From Paucihalobacter ruber (GTDB lineage: Bacteria; Bacteroidota; Bacteroidia; Flavobacteriales; Flavobacteriaceae): a stretch of DNA of 64,000 nt. The stretch lies in NCBI RefSeq assembly GCF_006494535.1, contig NZ_VHIQ01000008.1, forward strand, positions 107,534 through 171,533. The letters run 5' to 3'. The notes beneath the pieces are model-generated. The model ran no database searches, was not told the DNA's origin, and worked only from the letters and a program-made list of their open reading frames with translations. Shown one piece after another: positions 56,203-64,000 of the stretch (position 1 is the first letter of the stretch; every line of letters begins with the position of its first letter). The translations under genes and the position numbers were made by a program.

Positions 56203-56295
56203 ATTTTTCGATTTGAGATGATGAAGATAGAATTTAGGTATTCTAATTAAATAAATATTAGACGTGTAACCTAAAAAAATGATGAAATGCCAAAA

Positions 56296-57201
56296 TCACA
56301 TAGCTGTGGAAGGCACAACTTCTAAATAAATACTTTTTACAATACCATCTGAAAGTCCAATTTTAGGCACATAAATATCGCGTGCGCCACTCCATTTCAT
56401 TGCAGATAAATAGATTCTGGTAGCAGGAATAATTACGTCGGCTCTATCTTGATTTAAATTCAGTTCGGTTATTCTCTCTTCGTAGGAATAAGTTTGTAAC
56501 ATATTGTAATAATTGGTGAGATAAAAATAGGTTAACGGTTTGCCTATTGACTTTCCTGATTCTTTAAAAATCTTATTAATGTTACCACCCGAACCTATCA
56601 AATCAATTTTGTCGAATGCTTCGGTATGATGTTTAATCCACTGTTCCAGTTCAAACCAGGTTTCTTTTTTAACAATGTCGTTTAAAAGCCTTACTGTACC
56701 TATTTTAAAAGATTTGGATGCAATTTTTTCACCTTGATCAATTACAGAAAATTCGGTACTACCACCACCAACGTCTACATATAAATAGGTTTTGTTTTCA
56801 TCTATATAATCGTTTAAATCGGTTGTTGCAATGATGGCTGCTTCAATTTCACCGTCAATAATGTCGATATTGATATCGGTTTTTTCTTTAATTATATTTG
56901 CAACTTCTTCTCCATTACTAGCTTCTCGCATAGCCGAGGTTGCACAAGCTTTATAACGTTTTACCCCATGTGCTTGCATTAACAATCTAAACGCTGTCAT
57001 TGCATCAATCATACGTGTAATGCTGGCATTTGATATTTCGCCTTTAATAAATACATCGGCTCCTAGTCTGATAGGTACACGAATTAAAGATGTTTTTTTA
57101 AATTTAACCGGTTTTTCATTCTGCTCAATAATATCACTAACAAGCAATCTAATAGCGTTTGAACCAATATCAATGGCAGCATATTTTTTTATCTGAAGCA
57201 T
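56296..57201 (-). CDS. ppx: Ppx/GppA family exopolyphosphatase
   Basis: This family removes terminal phosphate from polyphosphate or hydrolyses pppGpp. The 301-residue protein has the sugar kinase/actin-like phosphate motifs AAIDIGSNAIRLLVSD (8-23) and YVDVGGGSTEFSVI (near 141-154). It is the short, two-domain form that lacks the C-terminal HD part of E. coli Ppx. It begins 1 base after the ppk1 stop, so polyphosphate synthesis and breakdown share a transcript. Confidence 0.92.
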   Translation of the reverse strand: MLQIKKYAAIDIGSNAIRLLVSDIIEQNEKPVKFKKTSLIRVPIRLGADVFIKGEISNASITRMIDAMTAFRLLMQAHGVKRYKACATSAMREASNGEEVANIIKEKTDINIDIIDGEIEAAIIATTDLNDYIDENKTYLYVDVGGGSTEFSVIDQGEKIASKSFKIGTVRLLNDIVKKETWFELEQWIKHHTEAFDKIDLIGSGGNINKIFKESGKSIGKPLTYFYLTNYYNMLQTYSYEERITELNLNQDRADVIIPATRIYLSAMKWSGARDIYVPKIGLSDGIVKSIYLEVVPSTAM

Positions 57202-57202
57202 G

Positions 57203-59254
57203 TTAATTTTTAAGTTTTTTGATGTAGTACTCGTAGGTTTGAAATTGCGCTCTAAAAGGTGGCAGATTATTTTTCTTATACTGGTTATCTTGCGCCTGAT
57301 TTAATATTCTGGCCTTAGTATTGGCTTTCCAGCAAATATCAAAAATATCTATCAATTCTACTTTGATATCTTCATCGTAAATTGGACAGGTTACCTCTAC
57401 TCTATTTTCGATATTTCTGGTCATAAAATCGGCAGATGAAATAAAAACCTTTGGGTCGTTATTGTTACAAAAAATAAATAATCTGGTATGTTCTAAAAAT
57501 TTATCTACAATGCTTACTGCCTCAATATTTTCACTCATTCCCGGCACACCAGGCACCAAACAACAGATGCCTCTCACTACCAAATCAATTTTTACACCAG
57601 CCCTACTTGCTTCATACAATTTGTCTACCATGGCATAACTTGATAAGCTATTCATTTTTAATTTTATGTAAGCAGGTAACCCTTTTTTTACGTTATCTAT
57701 TTCTTTATCGATTAATGCAAAAAGTTTTGACTTGGTGTAATGCGGTGATGTAATTATGTGTTTGTATCGGTAAATATGAAAATTAACTTCAAAAAATGAA
57801 AACACCTTACTAATATCTTTTAATACTTTTTGGTTAGCGGTAAATAAAGTAAAATCGGTATAGATTTTCGCTGTATCTTCATTGAAATTACCGGTACTAA
57901 TTACCCCGTATCGCTTAATTTTGTGACCTTCTACCCTTTCAATAAGACACATTTTACTGTGAACTTTAAGGCCTTCAACCCCAAAGATAAGTTTGATACC
58001 TTCCCGTTCCATTTGTTCAGCATAATTAATATTTGCTTGTTCATCGAATCTGGCTTGCAGTTCAATAGAAACCGTTACACTTTTGCCATTTTTTGCAGCG
58101 TTTATCAAAGCACTGGCAACCTGAGAAGCCTCTGCCAATCTATAAATGGTTATTTTAATAGATTTTACTTTGGGGTCCAGAGCAGCTTCTCTTAAAAATT
58201 TCAGAACATACGAAAAAGTATGAAAAGGTGTATAAAGAAGGTAATCCTTTTCTGCAATAGCATGGATTAAACTGCTTTCTAAACTGAGACCTTTAATCGG
58301 TAAAGGTGAAATTTTTTCGTAAAGTAAATCTGTTCTTCCCAAACTTGGGAACTTCATATAATCTCGTCGGTTATGATAACGACCACCGGGAATTAAACTA
58401 TCTTTAGAATCAATTCCCATCTTGTTTAACAGGAAGTTTAAGGTTTCATCATCTATAGTTTTATCGTACACAAATCTAACAGGGTCGCCAATTCTGCGAT
58501 GCTTAACGCTTTCGGAGATTTTCTCGATAAAACTTTTGCTTAAATCACTGTCGAAATCCAGTTCGCCATCCCTGGTGATTTTAATCATATGGGCTGAAAT
58601 ATCCTTAAAATTGAAAATGCTGAATATATCGTTTAAACAATGTCTAAGTACGTCATCTAATAAAATGATAAAATGTTTATCGCCTTGTTTGGGTAACACA
58701 ACAAATCTGTTCATTGATTTTGAAATCTCAATAAGCGCATATTGTTTGGTATTGTTATGCATTAACATTTTCACGGCAAGGTATGCGGCGCTGTCCTTTA
58801 ATGATGGAAATTCAAGATTATCACTTAAAACAATGGTTACTAATGCCGGACTAATAACCTCAATAAAATAATTCTTTATAAATAAATGTTGAGAAGGTGA
58901 AATTTCAGATTCATCAATGATATAGATATTATCTTTTTCCAGTTCCTTTTCAATATCGCTTAAAATTTCTAAACTTTCAGTTTGTTGTTTGATGACAACT
59001 TCAGTTATTAATTTTAATAGTTCTGAGGCTTTAATACCACCTAATTCACTTTTACCCGCTTTTCCGGCTTGCTCAATTCTTTTTACCGTGGCATATCTCA
59101 CTTTAAAAAATTCGTCCAGGTTGTTTGAGAAAATACCTAAAAAACGTAAACGTTCTATTAGAGGTACGCTTTCATCTGCTGCTTCTTGAAGTACTCTGGC
59201 GTTAAATTGAAGCCAACTCAGTTCTCTATTTACGTATAAATTTTGTTTGGTCAT
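57203..59254 (-). CDS. ppk1: Polyphosphate kinase 1
   Basis: PPK1 reversibly moves the terminal phosphate of ATP to polyphosphate, autophosphorylating on histidine. The 683-residue protein has the N-terminal NRELSWLQFNARVLQEA, the catalytic phospho-histidine in GLKVHSKMCLI (in the phospholipase-D-like half), the arginine-rich IELQARFDEQANI and the second HKD-like region FISSADFMTRN. Length is normal. It starts 2 bases after the sixA stop and is followed directly by ppx. The enzyme stores phosphate and energy in stress. Confidence 0.95.
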   Translation of the reverse strand: MTKQNLYVNRELSWLQFNARVLQEAADESVPLIERLRFLGIFSNNLDEFFKVRYATVKRIEQAGKAGKSELGGIKASELLKLITEVVIKQQTESLEILSDIEKELEKDNIYIIDESEISPSQHLFIKNYFIEVISPALVTIVLSDNLEFPSLKDSAAYLAVKMLMHNNTKQYALIEISKSMNRFVVLPKQGDKHFIILLDDVLRHCLNDIFSIFNFKDISAHMIKITRDGELDFDSDLSKSFIEKISESVKHRRIGDPVRFVYDKTIDDETLNFLLNKMGIDSKDSLIPGGRYHNRRDYMKFPSLGRTDLLYEKISPLPIKGLSLESSLIHAIAEKDYLLYTPFHTFSYVLKFLREAALDPKVKSIKITIYRLAEASQVASALINAAKNGKSVTVSIELQARFDEQANINYAEQMEREGIKLIFGVEGLKVHSKMCLIERVEGHKIKRYGVISTGNFNEDTAKIYTDFTLFTANQKVLKDISKVFSFFEVNFHIYRYKHIITSPHYTKSKLFALIDKEIDNVKKGLPAYIKLKMNSLSSYAMVDKLYEASRAGVKIDLVVRGICCLVPGVPGMSENIEAVSIVDKFLEHTRLFIFCNNNDPKVFISSADFMTRNIENRVEVTCPIYDEDIKVELIDIFDICWKANTKARILNQAQDNQYKKNNLPPFRAQFQTYEYYIKKLKN

Positions 59255-59256
59255 AT

Positions 59257-59739
59257 TTATAATTCCTTCGGAAAAAGTGTTTGTTTGGTTATACCCGGTT
59301 TAAGGTTTTCCCATTTGTCAATATCAAAAACCAAATGCACCAAACCAGACGTTGGTACATTATCGATGTATTTTGACCCAAAGATATTAGAAATGTTTGT
59401 GAAAGCATTGTTGTGACCAAAAATTAAAACAACCTTAATATGGTGGCTTAACTTTTTGATAAAATCAATTACTTGCGACCCCTCGAAGTCATACAATAAT
59501 TGTACAACATCAAAATCATTTAAATTATAATCAATGCCTTCACAAAATAACTCACAAGTATGGCTGGCGCGTTTTGCATGACTAGTAAAAACAGCATCAG
59601 GATTTATCTCTAATAACTTAAACTGTTTAGCGATTTTTTTTATATCAGATACACCACGCTCGCTTAAAGGCCTTAAAACGTCGCCAACATTGTGGTTCCA
59701 TGACGACTTTCCGTGCCTTATTAATATTACATGTTTCAT
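59257..59739 (-). CDS. sixA: SixA-like histidine phosphatase
   Basis: A 160-residue member of the histidine phosphatase superfamily. The signature is LIRHGKSSW (5-13), with R and H at the phosphate site, and the second active-site region is IFGHNNAFTN. SixA dephosphorylates histidine on phosphotransfer domains in E. coli; in this gene order the target is unknown. I start at the ATG at 59739; an earlier ATG at 59760 would add seven residues. It is the first gene of the sixA-ppk1-ppx unit. Confidence 0.88.
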   Translation of the reverse strand: MKHVILIRHGKSSWNHNVGDVLRPLSERGVSDIKKIAKQFKLLEINPDAVFTSHAKRASHTCELFCEGIDYNLNDFDVVQLLYDFEGSQVIDFIKKLSHHIKVVLIFGHNNAFTNISNIFGSKYIDNVPTSGLVHLVFDIDKWENLKPGITKQTLFPKEL

Positions 59740-59766
59740 ATTTTTTTCGATTAAATGCAAATTTTT

Positions 59767-59799
59767 TCGATAAAATGTTGCATAATTACATTTTATCGA
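59767..59799. repeat. 11-bp inverted repeat, possible operator
   Basis: TCGATAAAATG (59767-59777) is the exact reverse complement of 59789-59799, with an 11-base spacer. It lies 28 bases before the sixA start on one strand and 230 bases before the adhesin on the other. There is no T run, so it is not a clear terminator. Confidence 0.55.
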
Positions 59800-59938
59800 T
59801 TATTTTCGCCTCGTTAACATTTATTTTTGTTTTACACTTAAACCGTGTATTTCTTTGTAAATGTAAAATTAAAGTAAATGACCCCAAATCAAAAACTTAT
59901 TAATTACTCCATTGCTTGTGTAACAATTGCGTTACATT

Positions 59939-59956
59939 CCCCTCAGCATTTTTTAT
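59939..59956. repeat. Short palindrome TGTAAC-AATTGC-GTTACA
   Basis: Arms of 6 bases with a 6-base centre (itself almost symmetric) lie 73 bases before the adhesin start, in the position for an operator or activator site. A degenerate promoter word TATTCTTG at 59983-59990 follows it. Confidence 0.45.
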
Positions 59957-60028
59957 TGAAATCAAAAAAACTACAGGAATAATATTCTTGTGATTTTTTA
60001 TTTGTAGCTATTAGTTAATTTCAACATT

Positions 60029-63000
60029 ATGAAAAAAAATTATCCATTTTTAATGAAATGGGACAATGGTCTTCTAACAAAGAAAGCTTTCATCACTCTT
60101 AGGTTAATACTGTTGAGTTTGTTAAGTTTTCAAGTTGCTCAAGGTCAAAGTTCCAATGATCCGAACTGTATTGTTTTTAACAGTTGTCCCGACGATCAAA
60201 TTTTATGTGCCAATACAACGGTTAACGGGGAATTAGGTGCATACGTAAATTGGACTTTACCCGATGTTTCTCAAAACTGTGCCGGCAATTTAAACGGCAA
60301 TTCCTTTGAAATGTTGTTTGAACTCAACGAGCAATTATTAACTCGAGATTGCTGGAATTTTAATTACATTTCACGTGTTGGAACAGACGGAGGTAGCGTT
60401 AAATTATTCACGAGTAATGACGCTGATGGTGATCAAAAATCAAAAATAATAACACCTTTTCTTACTTTAGAAGATGACACCAATGTATCTATTGAAATAA
60501 ATTATGTTAATGGAAACTATGGGGTTGAATTGTTTTTAGTTCCACCGGATAATGGAGCCGAAATAAGTTTAGGATCAATTCCCGTAACAGCAAATCAAAC
60601 TATTTATAATTGGGCTGCAGATTTTGATCCCGGAGTTGGATCAGTAACTGGTATTTCCGGTATATATAGGCTTAAGTTTGTTTTTACGTATACCGGTCAA
60701 AGACCGAGTAATGCAAACACAGGTGACACTGTAATTGCTGTTAAAGGATTTTTAAATGAAACTGATGATTGTTCTGCAGGTGTTGATTTTACAGTATCTG
60801 GACCAAACCAGGGTTTTTATGCGGTTGGATCCTACGATTTAGAATATGTTGCCGTTTATACAGCGCCAAACGGTGAAGTATATACAGAAAGCTGCCAATT
60901 TAATATTACTGTAGTTGATGTTGAATTAAATTTAACGTCGAACGACCCAGACTGTACCAATCCGGGCAGCATTCTTGCCGTTGCAGGAATTGATGGTGAA
61001 TCATTTTCTGGTGTTGCACCGTTCTCATATACATTAAATCCGGGTAACATCACTAATACAAGTGGATTATTTGAAAATCTTTCTGGTGGTGATTATACCA
61101 TAACAGTAACCGATGCGAACGGATGCACTAAAACATCTGATATCATTTCACTAGTTACAATAAGCGGTGATGCTCCAACAATTACCGCACCGGATGATGT
61201 AATTATAGAAGGATGCGAAGCGGCAGACATTATTACTCAAAATGCTACTGTTTTACCCTTTAATACTATTGAAACTACTATTACCGAGGCTCAATTTTTA
61301 GCCGAGGGCGGAGAATTCACAAGTGATAATAACGTTACATTTACTTATATTGATGTACAGACAGGAACTTGTCCAATTACAATTACAAGAACTTTTACAA
61401 TAACCGACGAGTGCGATGCGACTGCAACAGCCGAGCAAATTTTCACAATTCAAGATACTACTGCACCTGTTGCACCTGCTGCACCTGCCGATTTTTCAGT
61501 AGAATGTATTGATGATGTACCTGCTCCCGGTGATTTAACTGCTGCCGATAACTGTGCCGGTGATATTACCGTTACCGGTGTTGACTCTGCAGACAACTCA
61601 GATCCTTGTCAGATAATTATTACTCGCACTTGGACCTTTACTGACGACTGCGACAATACTTCTTCTGTAAGCCAAACTATTACGGTTGCCGATACTACTG
61701 CGCCTGTTGCACCTGCTGCACCTGCCGATTTTTCAGTAGAATGTATTGATGATGTACCTGCTCCCGGTGATTTAACTGCTACTGATAACTGTGCCGGTGA
61801 TATTACCGTTACCGGTGTTGACTCTGCAGACAACTCAGATCCTTGCCAGATAATTATTACTCGCACTTGGACCTTTACTGACGACTGCGATAATACTTCT
61901 TCTGTAAGCCAAACTATTACGGTTGCCGATACTACCGCGCCTGTTGCAACTGCTGCACCTGCCGATTTTTCAGTAGAATGTATTGATGATGTACCTGCTC
62001 CCGGTGATTTAACTGCTGCTGATAACTGTGCCGGTGATATTACCGTTACCGGTGTTGACTCTGCAGACAACTCAGATCCTTGTCAGATAATTATTACTCG
62101 CACTTGGACATTTACCGACGACTGCGACAATACTTCTTCTGTAAGCCAAATTATTACGGTTGCCGATACTACCGCGCCTGTTGCACCTGCTGCACCTGCC
62201 GATTTTTCAGTTGAGTGTATTGATGATGTACCTGCTCCCGGTGATTTAACTGCTGCTGATAACTGTGCCGGTGATATTACCGTTACCGGTGTTGACTCTG
62301 CAGACAACTCAGATCCTTGTCAGATAATTATTACTCGCACTTGGACCTTTACTGACGACTGCGATAATACTTCTTCTGTAAGCCAAACTATTACGGTTGC
62401 CGATACTACCGCGCCTGAATTTGAAGGAAATCTTCCTGCGGACATTTTAGTTGAATGTGATGCCGTTCCGACTGCCTCAATTCTAACAGCAACCGATAAT
62501 TGCAGTGACAATGTAAATGTTGCATTCTCAGAAGTAAGAACTGATGGCGATTGTCCTTCAAATTATACTTTAACAAGAACATGGACAGCTACTGATGACT
62601 GTGATAATACAACAACTTATACACAGATCGTAACAGTTCAAGATACAACAGCTCCAACTATTACTACAGTTGCTGCTGACCAAACAGTTTCGTGTGATGG
62701 CTCAGGTAATACCGATGAACTTCAAGCTTGGTTAAACACAAATGCTGGTGCAAATGCAATAGATAATTGTGGTTCAATAACTTGGTCAAATAATTTTACA
62801 AGTTTAACTAACGATTGTGGAGAAACAGGAAGAGCGCTTGTTACTTTTACCGCAACTGACGAATGTGGAAATTCTAGAAGTACAACTGCCTTGTTTACCA
62901 TAATAGATCTTTTGCCACCAACAATTAATAATCCAGCCGCTGACTTAACTGTACAATGTGACGATGATAATGAACTACAACTACAATCTTGGTTAAACGC

Positions 63001-64000
63001 TAATGGTGGTGCTTCAGCCTCAGATAACTGTAGTGACATTATTTGGACAAACAATTTTATAGAACTAAGTGACGAATGCGGCTTTACCGGTTCTGCTACT
63101 GTTACATTTACTGCTTCAGATGAGTGCGGAAACAGAACAACAACTACCGCTACTTTTACGATTGAAGATAATACAGCACCTACTTTTGTTGAAGCACTTC
63201 CTGCCGATGCAACTGTTGAATGTGATGCAGTACCAACTGCTGATACTTTAACAGCTACCGATAACTGTGGCGATGCTACGGTAACCTTTGATGAAACCAT
63301 CACAGAAGGTGCTTGCGCCGGTGAGTCTGTTATTGTAAGAACATGGACTGCAACTGATGAATGTGGTAATGAGACTTCTCATTCACAAACCATCACTGTT
63401 CAAGATACTACTGCTCCTGCATTTGTTGAAGCTTTACCTGCCGATGCAACTGTTGAATGTGATGCAGTACCAACTGCTGAAACTTTAACAGCTACTGATA
63501 ACTGTGGCGATGCTACTGTTACCTTCGAAGAAGTAACTAATGAAGGTGAGTGTGCAGGTGAGTTTACTGTAGTGAGAACATGGACTGCAACTGATGAATG
63601 TGGTAATGAGACTTCTCATTCACAAACAATCACTGTTCAAGATAATACGGCTCCTACATTTGTTGAAGCTTTACCTGCCGATGCAACTGTTGAATGTGAT
63701 GCGGTGCCTACTGCTGATACTTTAACAGCTACTGATAACTGTGGTGATGCTACTGTAACCTTGAATGAATATATCACTGAAGGTGCTTGTGCCGGTGAGT
63801 TTACTGTAGTGAGAACATGGACTGCAACTGATGAATGTGGTAATGAGACTTCTCATTCACAAACCATCACTGTTCAAGATACTACGGCTCCTGCATTTGT
63901 TGAAGCTTTACCTGCCGATGCAACTGTTGAATGTGATGCGGTGCCTACTGCTGATACTTTAACAGCTACCGATAACTGTGGTGATGCTACTGTAACTTTT
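60029..64000 (+). CDS. Giant exported adhesin with SprB-like and HYR-like repeats (5' part, runs off the window)
   Basis: An open frame of 1324 codons starts at ATG 60029 and has no stop before the window edge. Residues about 24-38 form a hydrophobic signal segment (LILLSLLSFQVAQG). Residues about 45-290 hold a beta-rich region with several cysteines. Near residues 300-370 a SprB-like repeat ends in YTITVTDANGC, as in gliding-motility adhesins. From residue 476 on come 79-residue HYR-like units, each ending SQTITV and starting D(T/N)TAP, with cysteines in VEC, DNC and DDC/DEC. Such proteins are normally exported by type IX secretion via a C-terminal domain, which here would lie outside the window. 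Ligand unknown. Confidence 0.88.
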   Translation, partial: MKKNYPFLMKWDNGLLTKKAFITLRLILLSLLSFQVAQGQSSNDPNCIVFNSCPDDQILCANTTVNGELGAYVNWTLPDVSQNCAGNLNGNSFEMLFELNEQLLTRDCWNFNYISRVGTDGGSVKLFTSNDADGDQKSKIITPFLTLEDDTNVSIEINYVNGNYGVELFLVPPDNGAEISLGSIPVTANQTIYNWAADFDPGVGSVTGISGIYRLKFVFTYTGQRPSNANTGDTVIAVKGFLNETDDCSAGVDFTVSGPNQGFYAVGSYDLEYVAVYTAPNGEVYTESCQFNITVVDVELNLTSNDPDCTNPGSILAVAGIDGESFSGVAPFSYTLNPGNITNTSGLFENLSGGDYTITVTDANGCTKTSDIISLVTISGDAPTITAPDDVIIEGCEAADIITQNATVLPFNTIETTITEAQFLAEGGEFTSDNNVTFTYIDVQTGTCPITITRTFTITDECDATATAEQIFTIQDTTAPVAPAAPADFSVECIDDVPAPGDLTAADNCAGDITVTGVDSADNSDPCQIIITRTWTFTDDCDNTSSVSQTITVADTTAPVAPAAPADFSVECIDDVPAPGDLTATDNCAGDITVTGVDSADNSDPCQIIITRTWTFTDDCDNTSSVSQTITVADTTAPVATAAPADFSVECIDDVPAPGDLTAADNCAGDITVTGVDSADNSDPCQIIITRTWTFTDDCDNTSSVSQIITVADTTAPVAPAAPADFSVECIDDVPAPGDLTAADNCAGDITVTGVDSADNSDPCQIIITRTWTFTDDCDNTSSVSQTITVADTTAPEFEGNLPADILVECDAVPTASILTATDNCSDNVNVAFSEVRTDGDCPSNYTLTRTWTATDDCDNTTTYTQIVTVQDTTAPTITTVAADQTVSCDGSGNTDELQAWLNTNAGANAIDNCGSITWSNNFTSLTNDCGETGRALVTFTATDECGNSRSTTALFTIIDLLPPTINNPAADLTVQCDDDNELQLQSWLNANGGASASDNCSDIIWTNNFIELSDECGFTGSATVTFTASDECGNRTTTTATFTIEDNTAPTFVEALPADATVECDAVPTADTLTATDNCGDATVTFDETITEGACAGESVIVRTWTATDECGNETSHSQTITVQDTTAPAFVEALPADATVECDAVPTAETLTATDNCGDATVTFEEVTNEGECAGEFTVVRTWTATDECGNETSHSQTITVQDNTAPTFVEALPADATVECDAVPTADTLTATDNCGDATVTLNEYITEGACAGEFTVVRTWTATDECGNETSHSQTITVQDTTAPAFVEALPADATVECDAVPTADTLTATDNCGDATVTF
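61454..62401 (+). repeat. Type A block: four near-identical 237-bp repeats
   Basis: Units start at 61454, 61691, 61928 and 62165, all 237 bases (79 residues), differing at only a few bases by eye (for example GCTGCCGATAAC against GCTACTGATAAC). Each encodes DTTAPVAPAAPADFSVEC...ITVA with four cysteines. A diverged copy follows at 62402. Confidence 0.92.
63167..64000 (+). repeat. Type B block: at least three and a half 237-bp repeats
   Basis: Units start at 63167, 63404, 63641 and 63878 (cut by the window edge), again 237 bases each. They encode D(T/N)TAPxFVEALPADATVEC...SQTITVQ with four cysteines and are nearly identical to one another but clearly different from type A. Two longer, diverged units (from about 62639 and 62903) lie between the blocks. 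Confidence 0.92.

Noticed and set aside
61609..63303. Several minus-strand open frames with alanine/serine/valine-rich translations across the adhesin repeats
   Set aside because: They are antisense shadows of the repetitive adhesin gene, repeat with the same period, and have no domain, promoter or proper start.

Overview
The window is a piece of a chromosome from a marine-type member of the Flavobacteriaceae (Bacteroidota). The evidence is consistent. It has the LpxC-FabZ fusion typical of the phylum, a PorX regulator of the type IX secretion system, a fused aspartokinase/homoserine dehydrogenase, a gamma/tau subunit of DNA polymerase without a zinc module, many AT-rich intergenic regions, almost no Shine-Dalgarno sites, and repeated use of the Bacteroidota promoter word TAnnTTTG shortly upstream of genes. 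Most genes are housekeeping and there is no prophage, plasmid or integrated element in view.

Layout. 1-5.3 kb: lipid A genes lpxC-fabZ and lpxD with an HD phosphohydrolase on the minus strand, divergent from porX. 5.6-9.2 kb: tsaE, a small exported peptide overlapping a membrane protein, three and a bit copies of a 113-bp palindromic repeat, and alanine dehydrogenase with a small partner. 9.4-11.9 kb: a lone exported GH26-like hydrolase, then a minus-strand tRNA cluster (Ser-GCU, Pro-UGG, Arg-UCU) with decayed tRNA-Pro pieces and hairpins. 11.9-24.2 kb: thiolase and an NlpC/P60 peptidase, gyrA with a TPR protein, clpC, hutH and the NAD(P)HX repair enzyme. 24.4-29.2 kb: thrA, thrB and thrC, the whole path from aspartate to threonine apart from aspartate-semialdehyde dehydrogenase. 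29.3-40.0 kb: a lipoprotein, NDH-2, an exported aminopeptidase P, a gcvT / reductase / phhB / yebC run, and a large exported zinc protease.

40.2-43.3 kb is a compact minus-strand operon kdsB - HAD phosphatase - kdnB - acyltransferase, which points to 8-amino-Kdo in the lipopolysaccharide core, although the aminotransferase kdnA is not in the window. 43.4-47.6 kb holds a DUF4126 protein, a RecD-like helicase, a membrane protein, a DUF3822 protein and rsmD. The RNase P RNA gene (rnpB) lies at 47.6-48.0 kb on the minus strand. 48.0-52.3 kb: a beta-lactamase-like lipoprotein, a short-chain dehydrogenase and a DUF5916 outer-membrane protein. 52.6-55.7 kb: dnaX, a lipoprotein and miaE. 55.7-59.7 kb: a beta-barrel protein and the polyphosphate operon sixA-ppk1-ppx.

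From 60,029 to the window edge runs the start of a giant exported adhesin with a SprB-like segment and at least two blocks of 79-residue cysteine-containing repeats that are almost identical within each block. It has no stop codon within the window. With PorX at the other end, this fits a gliding, surface-associated bacterium that secretes adhesins by the type IX system. I found no clear case of a wholly new system. The points most worth a second look are the adhesin repeats and the palindromes before it, the kdnB operon, the tRNA-Pro relics and the overlapping small-peptide/membrane-protein pair.
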